The notes under the pieces are model-generated. The model saw only the letters and a list, made by a program, of their open reading frames with translations, was not told the DNA's origin and did not search any database. This document shows positions 1 through 7,884 of a stretch of 64,000 bases of DNA, piece after piece. This DNA comes from Streptomyces althioticus (GTDB lineage Bacteria; Actinomycetota; Actinomycetes; Streptomycetales; Streptomycetaceae). The DNA lies in NCBI GenBank assembly GCA_014649355.1, contig BMSW01000014.1:62001-126000 (forward strand), read 5' to 3'. Position numbers and translations under genes: made by a program. Within the stretch, counting starts at the first letter, position 1, and every line of letters starts with the position of its first letter.

Positions 1-1
1 G

Positions 2-535
2 CCGGTCGGCTCCGTCGTCGACAAGGTCACCGTCCACCCGTACAACGGTGACGGACAGTCCCTCCAGGTGAACGTCCCCGACGCGGCGCCCGGCGAGTTC
101 GGCTGGACCATCGACGGCTACAACGGCCTGGTGGACCTCGGTACGGCCAAGGAACGCGACGGTGACCACTTCGAGGCCGCGGGCAGGATCAACCCGATCC
201 GGGTGACCGACAGCCGCCGCTCGCTCTCGCCCTGGTCGGTCTCGGCCAACGTGAGCGACTTCCAGGACGCGGGCAAGAAGTTTTCCGCGTCCTACCTCGG
301 CTGGAAGCCGTACGTCCTGAACGGCGGCGCCGGCGCCAAGGCGGCCTCCGCCGTGGCCTCCGGCTACGACGACAAGGGCGCCGGTCTGTCCGTCTCGCGG
401 GGGCTCGCCTCCGCCGAGCAGGGCCACCCGCGGGGCGAGGCCCGGCTGGGTGCCGACCTGGACCTGAAGATCCCGGACAGCGTGGATAAGGGGTCGTACC
501 GGGCGACCCTCACGATCACCGCGCTGAGCAGCTGA
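2..535 (+). CDS. WxL-domain-type surface protein, C-terminal part
   Basis: The reading frame enters from the left edge, so only the last 177 residues are visible. They contain a VTDSRR strand, then WSVSANVSDF, and end in a closing GSYRATLTITAL strand. That order is typical of WxL domains, which attach non-covalently to Gram-positive cell walls, although the tryptophan motif here is WSV rather than strict WxL. The next gene is a DUF916 membrane protein, the usual partner of WxL proteins, 87 nt downstream on the same strand. The assignment rests on this pairing and on strand pattern. The N-terminus and signal peptide lie outside the window. A generic secreted beta-sandwich protein is the alternative. 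Confidence 0.6.
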   Translation, partial: PVGSVVDKVTVHPYNGDGQSLQVNVPDAAPGEFGWTIDGYNGLVDLGTAKERDGDHFEAAGRINPIRVTDSRRSLSPWSVSANVSDFQDAGKKFSASYLGWKPYVLNGGAGAKAASAVASGYDDKGAGLSVSRGLASAEQGHPRGEARLGADLDLKIPDSVDKGSYRATLTITALSS

Positions 536-622
536 TTCTTTGTCCGAGTCCTAGTCCGACGGCGTGGCGGGGCACGCACCTTGAGTGCTCCGCCACGCCT
601 CCCGCTTCTGGAGAACCCTCCT

Positions 623-1702
623 ATGCACGTGCTCGCCGTGTCCCGACGGATTTGGATACCCCGCCTTCCTTTCCGCCTCTCCGTTCCGGTCCGGGCCGTG
701 GTTCTCGGACTGCTCACGGCCCTCGCGCTCGTCTGCGCGCACCCGACACCCGCGGCGGCCGCCGACGGCGACGTCAGCTGGCGGGTCCGCACCGGCGCCA
801 ACGCCTACGGCGACGACCGCTCCAGCTTCAGCTACGCGGTGAACCCGGGCGGCACGGTCGAGGACACCATGGTCGTCACCAACCGCGGCAGGACCCCGCT
901 GCGGCTCGCCGTCTACGCCTCCGACGGCTACACCACCGACGCCGGACAACTCGACCTGCTCACCCGCGACAAGAGGTCCACCGGCGTGGGCGTGTGGACC
1001 CAGCCGAAGGTCACCTCCGTCACCGTCGCGCCCGGGAAGTCGGCCGACGTCCCCTTCACCGTCACCGTCCCGGGCAACGCCACCCCCGGCGACCACGTGG
1101 GCGGTCTCCTCACCTCCCTCAAGCAGGCCGACACCGCCGCCGGCATCAACGTCGACCGGCGCCTCGGCCTCCGTGTCGCCGTCCGGGTCGGCGGCGAGCT
1201 GAAACCGCGCCTCGCGGTGGAGGACGCGCACCTCGACTACCACGGCAGCGCGGGGCCCTTCTCGAAGGGCTCGGCCACCGTCACCTACACGGTCCACAAC
1301 ACGGGGAACGCCCTGCTCTCCGGGCGGCAGGAGGTCGCCGTGCGGGGGCCGTTCGGATGGCTCCGCACGGACGCGGGCGACCTGCCCGACACGCCCGCGC
1401 TGCTGCCGGGGGAGCGGTGGAAGGTGACGGTGCCCGTGCCGGATGTCGCGCCCGGGGTCCGGCTCACGGCCACCGCGACGGTGCTGCCGCTGCTGACGGA
1501 CGCCTCCGGGTCCACGACGCCGCTCGACCCGGTTGAGGGGAGCGCGGGGGCGTGGGCCGTTCCGTGGGCCCTCGCGCTGATCGTCCTGCTGCTGCTCGCG
1601 GCGGTCGTCGCGGTGGTGCTCCTCGCCCGCCGCAACCGCGCCCGCCGCACGGCCCGCGAGGCGGCACTGGTCCGTGACGCGGTGCAGGCTGCCTTGAGGT
1701 GA
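623..1702 (+). CDS. DUF916 / WxL-protein peptidoglycan-domain membrane protein
   Basis: This 359-residue protein has an N-terminal signal sequence (about residues 1-46, ending PTPAAAADG). A beta-rich extracellular part follows, with a DUF916-like segment (NPGGTVEDTMVVTNRG, then VPGNATPGDHVGGL). A C-terminal membrane helix spans about residues 311-334, followed by an RRNRARR positive tail. In firmicutes such proteins sit beside WxL-domain proteins and are thought to help anchor them to peptidoglycan, and the same pairing occurs here. The ATG at 623 is preferred because GGAG lies 9 nt upstream; a further 14 upstream codons are open but have no ribosome binding site. It acts outside the membrane, and its ligand is unknown. 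Confidence 0.75.
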   Translation: MHVLAVSRRIWIPRLPFRLSVPVRAVVLGLLTALALVCAHPTPAAAADGDVSWRVRTGANAYGDDRSSFSYAVNPGGTVEDTMVVTNRGRTPLRLAVYASDGYTTDAGQLDLLTRDKRSTGVGVWTQPKVTSVTVAPGKSADVPFTVTVPGNATPGDHVGGLLTSLKQADTAAGINVDRRLGLRVAVRVGGELKPRLAVEDAHLDYHGSAGPFSKGSATVTYTVHNTGNALLSGRQEVAVRGPFGWLRTDAGDLPDTPALLPGERWKVTVPVPDVAPGVRLTATATVLPLLTDASGSTTPLDPVEGSAGAWAVPWALALIVLLLLAAVVAVVLLARRNRARRTAREAALVRDAVQAALR

Positions 1703-2044
1703 GGTGTGACGCCTGCGGCGCATTCACCTCTCCGGTGGGGGTTGATGTAGCGCCCAGGGTGGGGTGGTGGTGCGGGGCCGGGGCGGGGGTGGTCGTCCTC
1801 GGTCTGGCGCGAGAGTGCGTGTTGGAGAGGTTCAGGGGGCGGACGCGCCAGCCGCTGCGGGCGCCCACCCCCACCCCGTCCCCTCCCCGCCGCGTGCGGC
1901 TACACCGACACCGGTGGCGGCGCCAGCCCCGCCCACTGCGGGCAGTCGTGCCGCTGGGGCGGCACGGGTGGGCGCGGCGGCACCTCGTTGGCGCCGAGGT
2001 GCGCCGACACCCCCCGGCCCGCACCCACACCGGTACCGGCGTGA
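1703..2044. other. Gene-free interval between convergent genes
   Basis: No convincing gene is visible. The interval separates the 3' ends of the DUF916 gene and a minus-strand dehydrogenase. It holds a C/G-tract-rich stretch (CCCCACCCC-like runs) and the hairpin element listed separately. Reading frames here are low-complexity Arg/Pro/Ala strings. Confidence 0.6.
1931..1973. terminator. Bidirectional hairpin between convergent genes
   Basis: An inner stem CGTGCCG / CGGCACG (1947-1953 with 1960-1966, loop CTGGGG) lies inside an outer GCCCAC / GTGGGC pairing. It sits between two converging transcription units and has no U-tract on either side, as is common for Streptomyces terminators. The sequence resembles an intergenic element that I recall being widespread in Streptomyces genomes. 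Confidence 0.5.
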
Positions 2045-3055
2045 TCAGCGCTCCGTGCGGGGCCGCGGCCCCAACCCCGCCGCCGTGTAACACGCGTCAA
2101 CCATCCGCATCGTCGCCACCGCGTCATCCGCGTCGAGGGGCAGGGACGCCTCCCGCCGTACCCGTGCGGCGAACGCCTCCAGCTGGTAGGCGTACGACGA
2201 GCGCGTACCCAAGTGCTCCGTACGCTCGCCCGAGCCCGTGCGGACCACCACCCGGTCGTCCATGTGCGGCAGCACGAAGTTCGGCGCCGTCGCCTCCCCC
2301 CGGCTCCCGACGATCCGCAGGCTCATCTCCAGGTGGTCGTACGCCATGTGGCAGCGGGCCGTGCCGGTGGCGCCCCCGGGGAACGACACGTCCGCGTCGA
2401 GCCACTCGTCCACCCTCGGCGCCCCCGCCCGCTCACCCGCCCGCGCCGCGACCACGCGCGGTGCGCCTCCCGCCCACGGGGCGAGCATCCGCAGCGCGTG
2501 CAGGCCGTAGCAGCCGAGGTCCATCAGGGCGCCGCCGGCCAGGGGGAGGGACCAGCGTGGGTCGTCGGCCTCGGGGGCCGGGATCGCCACCATCGCCTCC
2601 GCGTGGCGGAGTTCGCCCAGCTCGCCGGAGGCCAGCAGTTCGTGCAGCCGCCGGGTCACCGGGTGGAAGAGGTAGTGGAACGCCTCCATGAACACGGTGC
2701 CGGACGCCCTCGCGGCAAGCATCACTTCCTCGGCCTCCGCCGCGTTGCTCGCCGACGGCTTCTCCGTCAGGACGTGTTTGCCCGCCGCGAGCGCGGCCAG
2801 GTTCCAGGGGCCGTGGAGTCCGTTGGCGAGAGGGTTGTAGACCACCTCGACCTCCGGGTCGGCGAGCAGGTCGGCGTAGGAGCCGAGCGTCCGCTCCACA
2901 CCGTGCGCGGCGGCGAACGCCTCGGCGCGGGAGCGGTCGCGGGCGGCCACCGCGACCAGGCGGTGGCCGCCGGCCCGGGCCGGGGCGACGAGGGAGCGCT
3001 CGGTGATGCGAGCGGCCCCCAGGATTCCGATGCGCAGGGGAGCGGACTCGCTCAT
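2045..3055 (-). CDS. Gfo/Idh/MocA-family oxidoreductase
   Basis: This is an NAD(P)-dependent dehydrogenase of 336 residues. An N-terminal Rossmann segment IGILGAARITERS (residues 9-21) is followed by the family signature EKP (98-100, catalytic Lys99) and a MDLGCYGLHAL segment (178-188) with the expected Asp and His. These enzymes oxidise or reduce sugars, inositols and related polyols; the substrate cannot be read from sequence. The ATG at 3055 overlaps the TGA of the upstream dehydrogenase by 4 nt, so the two are translationally coupled. It is the last gene of a four-gene operon (dioxygenase, SDR, inositol-dehydrogenase-like, this one). The DxGCY type of motif is closer to dihydrodiol or glucose-fructose oxidoreductase relatives than to IolG. 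Confidence 0.85.
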   Translation of the reverse strand: MSESAPLRIGILGAARITERSLVAPARAGGHRLVAVAARDRSRAEAFAAAHGVERTLGSYADLLADPEVEVVYNPLANGLHGPWNLAALAAGKHVLTEKPSASNAAEAEEVMLAARASGTVFMEAFHYLFHPVTRRLHELLASGELGELRHAEAMVAIPAPEADDPRWSLPLAGGALMDLGCYGLHALRMLAPWAGGAPRVVAARAGERAGAPRVDEWLDADVSFPGGATGTARCHMAYDHLEMSLRIVGSRGEATAPNFVLPHMDDRVVVRTGSGERTEHLGTRSSYAYQLEAFAARVRREASLPLDADDAVATMRMVDACYTAAGLGPRPRTER

Positions 3056-4056
3056 GCCTGCCGTACCTCCTCGAGCGTGACCGGACGGTGCTCGTGCAGC
3101 GACAGTGTGCACGCCTCGGCGATCCAGCCCGCTTCGAGGGCGTCCTCGATCGTGCACGGCGACGGGCGCGCGCCCGCCACCACCTCGGTGAACGCGAGGA
3201 GTTCGGCGCGGTAGGCGTCGGTGAAGCGGTCCATGAAGAAGTCGTGCGGCACGCCCGCCGGGAAGGTGACGCCGGGTTCGACCGAGCGCAGCGGCAGCTT
3301 GTCCTCCAGGCCCACCGCGATCGAGTCGGCGAAGCCGTGGATCTCCATGCGGACGTCGTAACCGCGGGCGTTGTGGCGGCTGTTGGAGACCACCGCGAGG
3401 GTGCCGTCGTCCAGGGTGAGGATCGCGCCCGTGGTGTCGGCGTCGCCCGCCTCCTTGATGAAGTCGGCGCCCCGGTTGCCGCCGGCCGCGTACACCTCGG
3501 TCACCTCGCGGCCGGTCACCCAGCGGATGATGTCGAAGTCGTGCACCGAACAGTCCCGGAAGATGCCCCCGGACGCGGCGATGTACGCGGCGGGCGGCGG
3601 CGCCGGGTCCAGGGTCGTCGAGCGTACGGTGTGCAGCGTGCCCAGTTCGCCCGACAGGACTGCCGCGCGGGCTGCGGTGAAGCCCGTGTCGAAGCGGCGG
3701 TTGTAGCCGATCTGGACCGGCACGTCCCGGCCGGCGACGGCCTTCAGCACCTCGACGCCCTCGGTCATGGTGCGGGCGACCGGCTTCTCGCAGAAGACGG
3801 GCACGCCCGCCTCGACGCAGGCCGTGATCAGGTGCGGGTGGGCGTCGGTCGCGGCGGCGACGACCACGCCGTCCACACCGGCCGCGAGCACCGCCTCGGG
3901 GGAGTCCGCGACCTGCGCGCCGAAGCGCTCCGCGGCGGCCTTCGCGGCGTCCGCGAACGGGTCGGAGACGACGAGGGACTCGACGGCGTCGAGCCCGGAC
4001 AGGGTCTCGGCGTGGAAGGCGCCGATGCGGCCGAGGCCGAGGATTCCGATGCGCAT
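3052..4056 (-). CDS. Inositol 2-dehydrogenase-like Gfo/Idh/MocA oxidoreductase
   Basis: At 334 residues it matches the length of IolG-type enzymes. The Rossmann motif GILGLGRIGAFH lies at residues 4-15. The catalytic Lys-Asp-His set is visible as CEKP (Lys91), then DCSVHDF (Asp168, His172), with the spacing seen in bacterial inositol dehydrogenases. The likely reaction is NAD-dependent oxidation of a ring polyol hydroxyl to a ketone in the cytoplasm. It is the third gene of the operon, 36 nt after the SDR stop and overlapping the next dehydrogenase by ATGA. No other iol genes (iolE, iolB, iolC) are nearby, so a substrate other than myo-inositol is quite possible. Confidence 0.85.
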   Translation of the reverse strand: MRIGILGLGRIGAFHAETLSGLDAVESLVVSDPFADAAKAAAERFGAQVADSPEAVLAAGVDGVVVAAATDAHPHLITACVEAGVPVFCEKPVARTMTEGVEVLKAVAGRDVPVQIGYNRRFDTGFTAARAAVLSGELGTLHTVRSTTLDPAPPPAAYIAASGGIFRDCSVHDFDIIRWVTGREVTEVYAAGGNRGADFIKEAGDADTTGAILTLDDGTLAVVSNSRHNARGYDVRMEIHGFADSIAVGLEDKLPLRSVEPGVTFPAGVPHDFFMDRFTDAYRAELLAFTEVVAGARPSPCTIEDALEAGWIAEACTLSLHEHRPVTLEEVRQA

Positions 4057-4092
4057 GGGGTGGTGCTCCTTGGTGAGGGGGAGTGGGGCAGG

Positions 4093-4869
4093 TCAGTCGA
4101 GGCCGCCGAGGACGTTCTGGTCCCAGTCGACGACGGAGCCGGTGACCACCCCGGAGCGGTCGGAGAGCAGCAGGACCACGAAGTCGGCGATCTCGTCCGG
4201 CTGGCCGAGCTTGCCCATCGGCAGCCGAGCGGCGGCCTGCTCCCGCCAGTCGTCGCCGGCACCGTGGAAGGTGCGCTGCGTGGCGTCCTCGCCCTCGGTC
4301 GCGGTCCAGCCGATGTTCAGGCCGTTGATACGGATACGGTCCCAGCGGTGGGCGTGCGCCGCGTTGCGGGTCAGGCCCATCAGACCCGCCTTGGCGGCGA
4401 CGTACGGGGCGAGGAACGGCTGTCCGCCGTGCGCCGAGGAGGTGATGATGTTGACGATCGTGCCCGGCTCGGCGCGTCGCACCATGTCCGCCACCGCCGC
4501 CTGCATGGCGAAGAACGGCGCCTTGAGGTTGATCGCGATGTGCTGGTCGAACAGGTCGGGTGTGGTGTCGAGCAGGGTGCCGCGTGAGGTCAGTCCGGCG
4601 GAGTTGACGAGGCAGTCGATGCGGCCGTACGCCTCCACCACGTGGGCGACCGTGTCCCTGGCCTGCTCGGCGTCGGCCAGGTCGGCCCGTACGAACATGG
4701 CCTTGCCGCCCTGCCCGGCCAGTTCGGCGACCAGCGCCTCGCCCGGTTCCGGGCGGCGGCCGCTGACCGCCACGACCGCGCCTTCGCGCACCGCGGCCCG
4801 TGCGACGGCGGCACCCACACCCTGGCTGCCGCCGTTGACGAGGACGACCTTGTCGTCGAGGAGTCCCAT
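4093..4869 (-). CDS. SDR-family oxidoreductase
   Basis: This is a classical short-chain dehydrogenase of 258 residues. The cofactor loop is NGGSQGVG (residues 12-19, with Asn in place of the usual leading Thr), followed by Asn114 in INLKAPF. The catalytic set is Ser144/145 in ITSSAHGG, Tyr156 and Lys160 (YVAAK). It should oxidise or reduce an alcohol or keto group with NAD(P). The ATG at 4869 has AAGGA 7 nt upstream and lies 14 nt from the stop of the dioxygenase gene. Position in the operon suggests that it handles a product or precursor of the dioxygenase and the two Gfo/Idh enzymes. Confidence 0.88.
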   Translation of the reverse strand: MGLLDDKVVLVNGGSQGVGAAVARAAVREGAVVAVSGRRPEPGEALVAELAGQGGKAMFVRADLADAEQARDTVAHVVEAYGRIDCLVNSAGLTSRGTLLDTTPDLFDQHIAINLKAPFFAMQAAVADMVRRAEPGTIVNIITSSAHGGQPFLAPYVAAKAGLMGLTRNAAHAHRWDRIRINGLNIGWTATEGEDATQRTFHGAGDDWREQAAARLPMGKLGQPDEIADFVVLLLSDRSGVVTGSVVDWDQNVLGGLD

Positions 4870-4883
4870 GATGTCCTTCCAGG

Positions 4884-6059
4884 TCAGCTCGTGCGGCGGG
4901 CGGCTGCGGCCCGCAGCTCGTCGCGCAGGGCTCGGGGAGGCCTGCTCTCGCGCAGCGCTCTGCGCACCACGTCCGCCTGGGACGGCGGGGCGAGGCCGTC
5001 GACCGGCGGGTCGTTGTCCAGGTTGGTGGGGAACGGATAGCCCTCGGCGCTCGCCGCGATCACGTTCTCCAGCCACTGCTCCGAGGCGCCTTCGGCCTTG
5101 CGGGCCAGCAGCACCGGGTAGACGGCGCCGACCACGGCCTCGCGGTCCACGGTCTCCATGGCCCGGCCGAAGGCCGAGGACACCTGGAGCAGGTTGGCCG
5201 CGCGCCGGATGTCCGCCGAGTGGTTCGATCCGGCCGCGTGGAACAGCGCCGGGTTGAAGAACACCGCGTCGCCCTTGGCCAGGGGGAGCTGGATGTGGTG
5301 GTCGTCGAAGTACGCCTGGAACTCGGGCAGCCGCCAGGCGAGGTAGCCGGGCTCGAACTTCTGCGAGTGCGGCAGGTACAGCGTCGGACCGGACTCCACC
5401 GGCATGTCGCAGTGCGCGACGGCGCCCTGAAGGGTGAGCACGGGGGAGAGGCGGTGCACGTGCGCCGGGTAGGCGGCGGCCGTCTCGTTCGAGAGGAAGC
5501 CCAGGTGGTAGTCGCGGTGCACGGTCTGCGCCGCGCCGCCCGGGTTCACCACGTTGACCTGTGAGGTCACCTGGTAGCCGGGGCCCAGCCAGGCCGTGGA
5601 GACGAGCGCGATCATGTCGTTCGCGTAGTAGTCGGCGAACGTCTCCGGGTCGTGCAGCGCGGCCTTCTCCAGCGCGTTCCACACCCGGTCGTTGGCGCCC
5701 GGCTTCGCGAAGTGGTCGCCGGCGGTGGCGCCCGACGCCCGCTGCTGGGCGATCAGGGCGTCGAACACGGCCGTGGCCCGGTCGACCACCGAGGTGTCGG
5801 AGAAGGCGCCGCGGATCACCACGATGCCGGGGCCGTCGGCGAGGGCGTGGACCAGCTCGGCCTGGGCGGTGCGGCGGTCGGCGAGCGCGAGCCGCTCGGC
5901 GTCGTAGAGCAGCACGTTCCGCTCGACGGCGGAGGCCAGCGGGTACGAGGAGGTGTCGGTCGACTGCTCGACCAAGGCACGGAAGGCGTCCAGATCGCAG
6001 TCCCGCTCCGACAGCCAGGCGGCCGGCGCGGGGGTCTGCACGGAAGACGATGCGGACAT
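4884..6059 (-). CDS. Phytanoyl-CoA dioxygenase (PhyH) family Fe(II)/2-oxoglutarate enzyme
   Basis: The 391-residue protein has the facial triad of Fe/2OG oxygenases: His181 and Asp183 in VHRDYHLGF, the distal His274 in ALFHAAGSNH, and Arg285/286 as the likely 2-oxoglutarate ligand. PhyH enzymes hydroxylate small molecules, often beginning a degradation or tailoring path. It is the first gene of a minus-strand operon with an SDR and two Gfo/Idh dehydrogenases, divergent from a LacI regulator. The ATG at 6059 is preferred, with AAGGGA about 9 nt upstream; the frame is open 7 codons further. The substrate is unknown and should not be read as phytanoyl-CoA. Confidence 0.85.
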   Translation of the reverse strand: MSASSSVQTPAPAAWLSERDCDLDAFRALVEQSTDTSSYPLASAVERNVLLYDAERLALADRRTAQAELVHALADGPGIVVIRGAFSDTSVVDRATAVFDALIAQQRASGATAGDHFAKPGANDRVWNALEKAALHDPETFADYYANDMIALVSTAWLGPGYQVTSQVNVVNPGGAAQTVHRDYHLGFLSNETAAAYPAHVHRLSPVLTLQGAVAHCDMPVESGPTLYLPHSQKFEPGYLAWRLPEFQAYFDDHHIQLPLAKGDAVFFNPALFHAAGSNHSADIRRAANLLQVSSAFGRAMETVDREAVVGAVYPVLLARKAEGASEQWLENVIAASAEGYPFPTNLDNDPPVDGLAPPSQADVVRRALRESRPPRALRDELRAAAARRTS

Positions 6060-6104
6060 GGAGTCGTCCCTTCGGGTCACGGAGCGACGCTGGTGATGTC
6101 ATTC

Positions 6105-6117
6105 TTGTCAGAACAAA
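6105..6117. promoter_or_regulatory. Candidate operator between dioxygenase operon and LacI gene
   Basis: TTGTCAGAACAAA lies in the 109-bp divergent gap. Its TTGT-N4-ACAA core is an inverted repeat. Eleven of 13 bases match TTGACAGGACAAA at 9121-9133, upstream of another Gfo/Idh gene. A shared operator for the LacI-type protein encoded next door is the simplest inference. Confidence 0.45.
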
Positions 6118-6168
6118 CCCCTCGCACCACCATCAGGAACCCATCAAAAACCCCTCAGGAGCAGTCGC

Positions 6169-7203
6169 ATGGGGCACCCCTTCCCGATCCGTGAAATCGC
6201 ACGTCAGGCCGGACTGAGCGAGGCCACCGTGGACCGGGTCCTCAACGGCCGGGGCGGGGTGCGGGAGAGCACCGCGCGTGAGGTGCACCGGGCCATCGCC
6301 GACCTGGACCGGCAGCGCACCCAGGTCCGCCTGGTCGGCCGGACGTTCATGGTGGACATCGTGATGCAGTCGCCCGAGCGGTTCTCCACGGCCGTCCGCG
6401 CCGCCCTGGAGGCCGAACTGCCGTCGCTGCACCCGGCGGTGGTGCGTTCCCGCTTCCACTTCCGGGAGACCGGACCGGCGGAGGAACTGGTCGCGGTTCT
6501 CGACCGGATCGCCCGCCGCGGCTCGCAGGGCGTGCTCCTCAAGGCGCCCGACGTCCCCGAGATCACCGCCGCCGTCGGCCGCCTCGCCGCGGCCGGCGTC
6601 CCGGTCGTGACCCTGGTGACCGACCTGCCGGTCAGCGCCCGGATCGGTCACGTCGGCAGCGACAACCGCGCGGCCGGCGCCACCGCCGCCTACCTCATGG
6701 GCCAGTGGCTCGGCGACCGGCCCGGCAACGTGCTCACCAGCCTCTCCAGCGGCTTCTTCCGCAACGAGGAGGAGCGCGAGATGGGCTTCCGCAGCACCAT
6801 GCGCGCCCGCCACCCCGAGCGCACCCTCGTCGAGATCGCGGAGGGCCAGGGCCTGGACGCCACCCAGTACGACCTGGTCCGCGCCGCCCTGGAACGCGAC
6901 CCGGAGATCCGCGCGGTCTACTCGATCGGCGGCGGCAACATCGCCACCCTGCGCGCCTTCGAGGACGCCGGACGCGAGTGCGCCGTGTTCGTCGCCCACG
7001 ACCTCGACCACGACAACACCCGGCTGTTGCGCGAGCACCGGCTGTCCGCCGTCCTCCACCACGACCTGCGTCACGACCTGCGCGAGGCCTGTCACATGGT
7101 GATGCGCGCGCACGGCGCGCTGCCGCCCGCGGGACCCACCCTGCCGTCCGCGATCCAGGTGGTCACCCCCTACAACATGCCCGCGCCCGCCGTGGCCGGG
7201 TGA
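6169..7203 (+). CDS. LacI-family transcriptional regulator with periplasmic-binding-like sensor domain
   Basis: The 344-residue protein opens with a LacI helix-turn-helix (IREIARQAGLSEATVDRVLNG, about residues 7-27). A type-I periplasmic-binding-protein fold follows, with segments such as VPVVTLVTDLPVSARIGHVGSDNRAAG, which point to a sugar or polyol ligand. It is transcribed divergently from the dioxygenase-SDR-dehydrogenase operon, so it is the natural candidate for local regulator, probably a repressor released by the pathway substrate. AGGAG lies 6 nt before the ATG. The inducer-binding part is closer to ribose/inositol-type sensors than to LacI itself. This is inferred from pattern and context only. 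Confidence 0.85.
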   Translation: MGHPFPIREIARQAGLSEATVDRVLNGRGGVRESTAREVHRAIADLDRQRTQVRLVGRTFMVDIVMQSPERFSTAVRAALEAELPSLHPAVVRSRFHFRETGPAEELVAVLDRIARRGSQGVLLKAPDVPEITAAVGRLAAAGVPVVTLVTDLPVSARIGHVGSDNRAAGATAAYLMGQWLGDRPGNVLTSLSSGFFRNEEEREMGFRSTMRARHPERTLVEIAEGQGLDATQYDLVRAALERDPEIRAVYSIGGGNIATLRAFEDAGRECAVFVAHDLDHDNTRLLREHRLSAVLHHDLRHDLREACHMVMRAHGALPPAGPTLPSAIQVVTPYNMPAPAVAG

Positions 7204-7257
7204 CCCGCCTGGCGTGTATCCCCGCCCGCCGGGGTGGCCGTGCCTACCGTCGTGCGC

Positions 7258-7872
7258 ATGAGGAAACCGACCACGGAAGGCGGGCCCGACCGGCTGCTGG
7301 CACTGTCCGACGGCGTCTTCGCCATCGCCATCACCCTGCTGGTCCTCGACATCCACGTGCCGCAGGGACTGGACTCCGACGGGTTCCACCAGGCGCTCGG
7401 CGACGTCGTGCCCAATCTGGGCGCCTACGCGATCAGCTTCGCCGTGCTCGCCGGCTTCTGGCGCGACCACCGGGCGATCTTCCACCGGGTGCGGCTGGTG
7501 GACGCCGACGTGATCGGGCTGACCGTCCTCGGCCTGGGCCTCGCCGCGCTGCTGCCGTTCCCCACCGCCCTGGTCTCCGAGTACGGCGACGAAAGCACCT
7601 CCGTCGTCATCTACTCGGCGGCGGTGGCCTCCCTCGGCGCCGTCCACCTCGCCCTCGCCGCCGTCGTCGCCCGCCGGCCCTGGCTGCACGGCGACGCGCA
7701 ACCCCTGCGGAACGAGTTCCTCTACGCCGTCGACCTGGGCACCATGGTGGCGGTGTTCCTGGTGACCATTCCCCTGGCCCTGGTGGTGGGGCCGGCCGCC
7801 ATGTGGTGGTGGCTGGTACTGGTGCCGATCAAGGTGTGGCTGGGGCGGAAGGGGGACGCGGCGCCGAGGTGA
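7258..7872 (+). CDS. TMEM175-family (DUF1211) potassium-channel-like membrane protein
   Basis: The 204-residue protein starts with RLLALSDGVFAIAITLLVL (about residues 11-29), the RxxxFSD hallmark of TMEM175/DUF1211 proteins with Leu in place of Phe. About six membrane helices follow. Bacterial members form tetrameric K+ channels. The ATG at 7258 is chosen because TACCGT (7245-7250) lies exactly 7 nt upstream, the geometry of a leaderless actinobacterial transcript; no Shine-Dalgarno is present. A GTG at 7234 in the same frame is the alternative. It is probably not part of the neighbouring catabolic unit: it has its own promoter and converges on the following dehydrogenase gene. Confidence 0.8.
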   Translation: MRKPTTEGGPDRLLALSDGVFAIAITLLVLDIHVPQGLDSDGFHQALGDVVPNLGAYAISFAVLAGFWRDHRAIFHRVRLVDADVIGLTVLGLGLAALLPFPTALVSEYGDESTSVVIYSAAVASLGAVHLALAAVVARRPWLHGDAQPLRNEFLYAVDLGTMVAVFLVTIPLALVVGPAAMWWWLVLVPIKVWLGRKGDAAPR

Positions 7873-7884
7873 GCAGCCGGTGAC

